This document shows, in pieces, positions 42,080-42,184 of a DNA stretch of 42,184 nt. This stretch comes from Lachnospiraceae bacterium (GTDB lineage Bacteria > Bacillota > Clostridia > Lachnospirales > Lachnospiraceae). Every line of letters starts with the position of its first letter. The first letter of the stretch is position 1. Under the pieces are notes generated by a model. That model saw only the letters and a list, made by a program, of their open reading frames with translations. It was not told the DNA's origin and searched no databases. Both the position numbers and the translations under genes were made by a program. Where the stretch lies: positions 1 to 42,184 of the forward strand of contig JAQXIY010000029.1 in assembly GCA_029008035.1 (NCBI GenBank), given 5' to 3'.

Positions 42080-42184
42080 ATGGCTAAATGTGCAGTTTGT
42101 GGAAAAGGAGCTCATTTCGGAAATAATGTGAGCCATTCTCATAGAAGATCAAACAGAATGTGGAAATCAAATATTAAATCTGTT
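42080..42184 (+). CDS. rpmB: 50S ribosomal protein L28, N-terminal part
   Basis: The first 35 residues are in the window: MAKCAVCGKGAHFGNNVSHSH followed by RRSNRMWKSNIKSV, matching L28 of the type with an N-terminal CxxC zinc-binding pair. Shine-Dalgarno GGGAGGTG. Divergent from yloU, the conserved Firmicute arrangement. The window ends inside the gene. Confidence 0.96.
   Translation, partial: MAKCAVCGKGAHFGNNVSHSHRRSNRMWKSNIKSV

Overview
The window reads as a chromosomal housekeeping segment from a low-to-moderate GC, Gram-positive, spore-forming member of the Clostridia, most likely Lachnospiraceae. This rests on gene order (rpmB / yloU-yloV-recG; rqcH / yicC-remA-gmk-rpoZ; rsmD-coaD-ylbJ; yggS-sepF-ylmH), the Firmicute-type L27 extension with its protease Prp, and two sporulation genes (ylbJ and an alpha/beta SASP). 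The species assignment is inference. I see no rRNA, tRNA, CRISPR array, insertion sequence or prophage. No gap without a gene exceeds 300 bases; the longest are 4888-5068, 6213-6400, 35446-35624 and 41881-42079, and each holds promoters or hairpins listed below.

Layout. (1) 1-4265, plus strand: yggS (partial), sepF, ylmH, aroB, lspA and rluD, a division and envelope cluster with a shikimate gene in the middle. (2) 4273-5419: lexA (minus) diverges from a small LysM membrane protein resembling the SOS division inhibitor YneA; three LexA-box-like palindromes lie between them. (3) 5499-7462, plus strand: a PlsC acyltransferase and a XerS-like tyrosine recombinase. (4) 7463-11645, minus strand: rplU-prp-rpmA-obgE-yhbY-nadD/yqeK-rsfS, a ribosome-assembly and NAD operon behind a near-perfect promoter and a structured L21 leader. 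(5) 11774-14523, minus strand: an AI-2E/PerM-family permease and a six-TM chemoreceptor; the permease promoter is embedded in the chemoreceptor terminator. (6) 14605-18347, minus strand: two radical-SAM-associated genes (TIGR03960 and TIGR03936 types) and a short RNase G/E. (7) 18450-23520, minus strand: hisZ-hisG-hisD-hisB-hisIE, the last carrying an N-terminal HisF-like barrel that has lost both catalytic aspartates. (8) 23604-28363, minus strand: recU, an RluA-family synthase, a YgiQ-type radical SAM protein, a HAD phosphatase and an RsuA-type synthase. (9) 28403-29329, plus strand: ylbJ, apparently behind a sigma-E-type promoter that would make an almost leaderless mRNA. (10) 29316-35445, minus strand: yicC-remA-gmk-rpoZ-rimO-pgsA-cinA(C)-rsmD-coaD and a coiled-coil protein. 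(11) 35625-37666, plus strand: rqcH and a SASP-like gene, ending at a perfect 19-bp inverted repeat. (12) 37771-41880, minus strand: yloU, yloV/fakA and recG, diverging from rpmB (plus, cut by the window end).

Functional themes are ribosome biogenesis and RNA modification (three pseudouridine synthases, RimO, RsmD, Obg, YhbY, RsfS, L21/L27/L28, RqcH), DNA repair and chromosome segregation (LexA, RecU, RecG, Xer), phospholipid synthesis (PlsC, PgsA, FakA-like) and histidine synthesis. Nothing here is a clearly new multi-gene system. The best leads are the HisF-like pseudo-barrel fused to HisIE, the candidate leaderless sigma-E ylbJ transcript, the XerS-like recombinase with its symmetric promoter element, and the interlocked terminator/promoter at 12943-12990.
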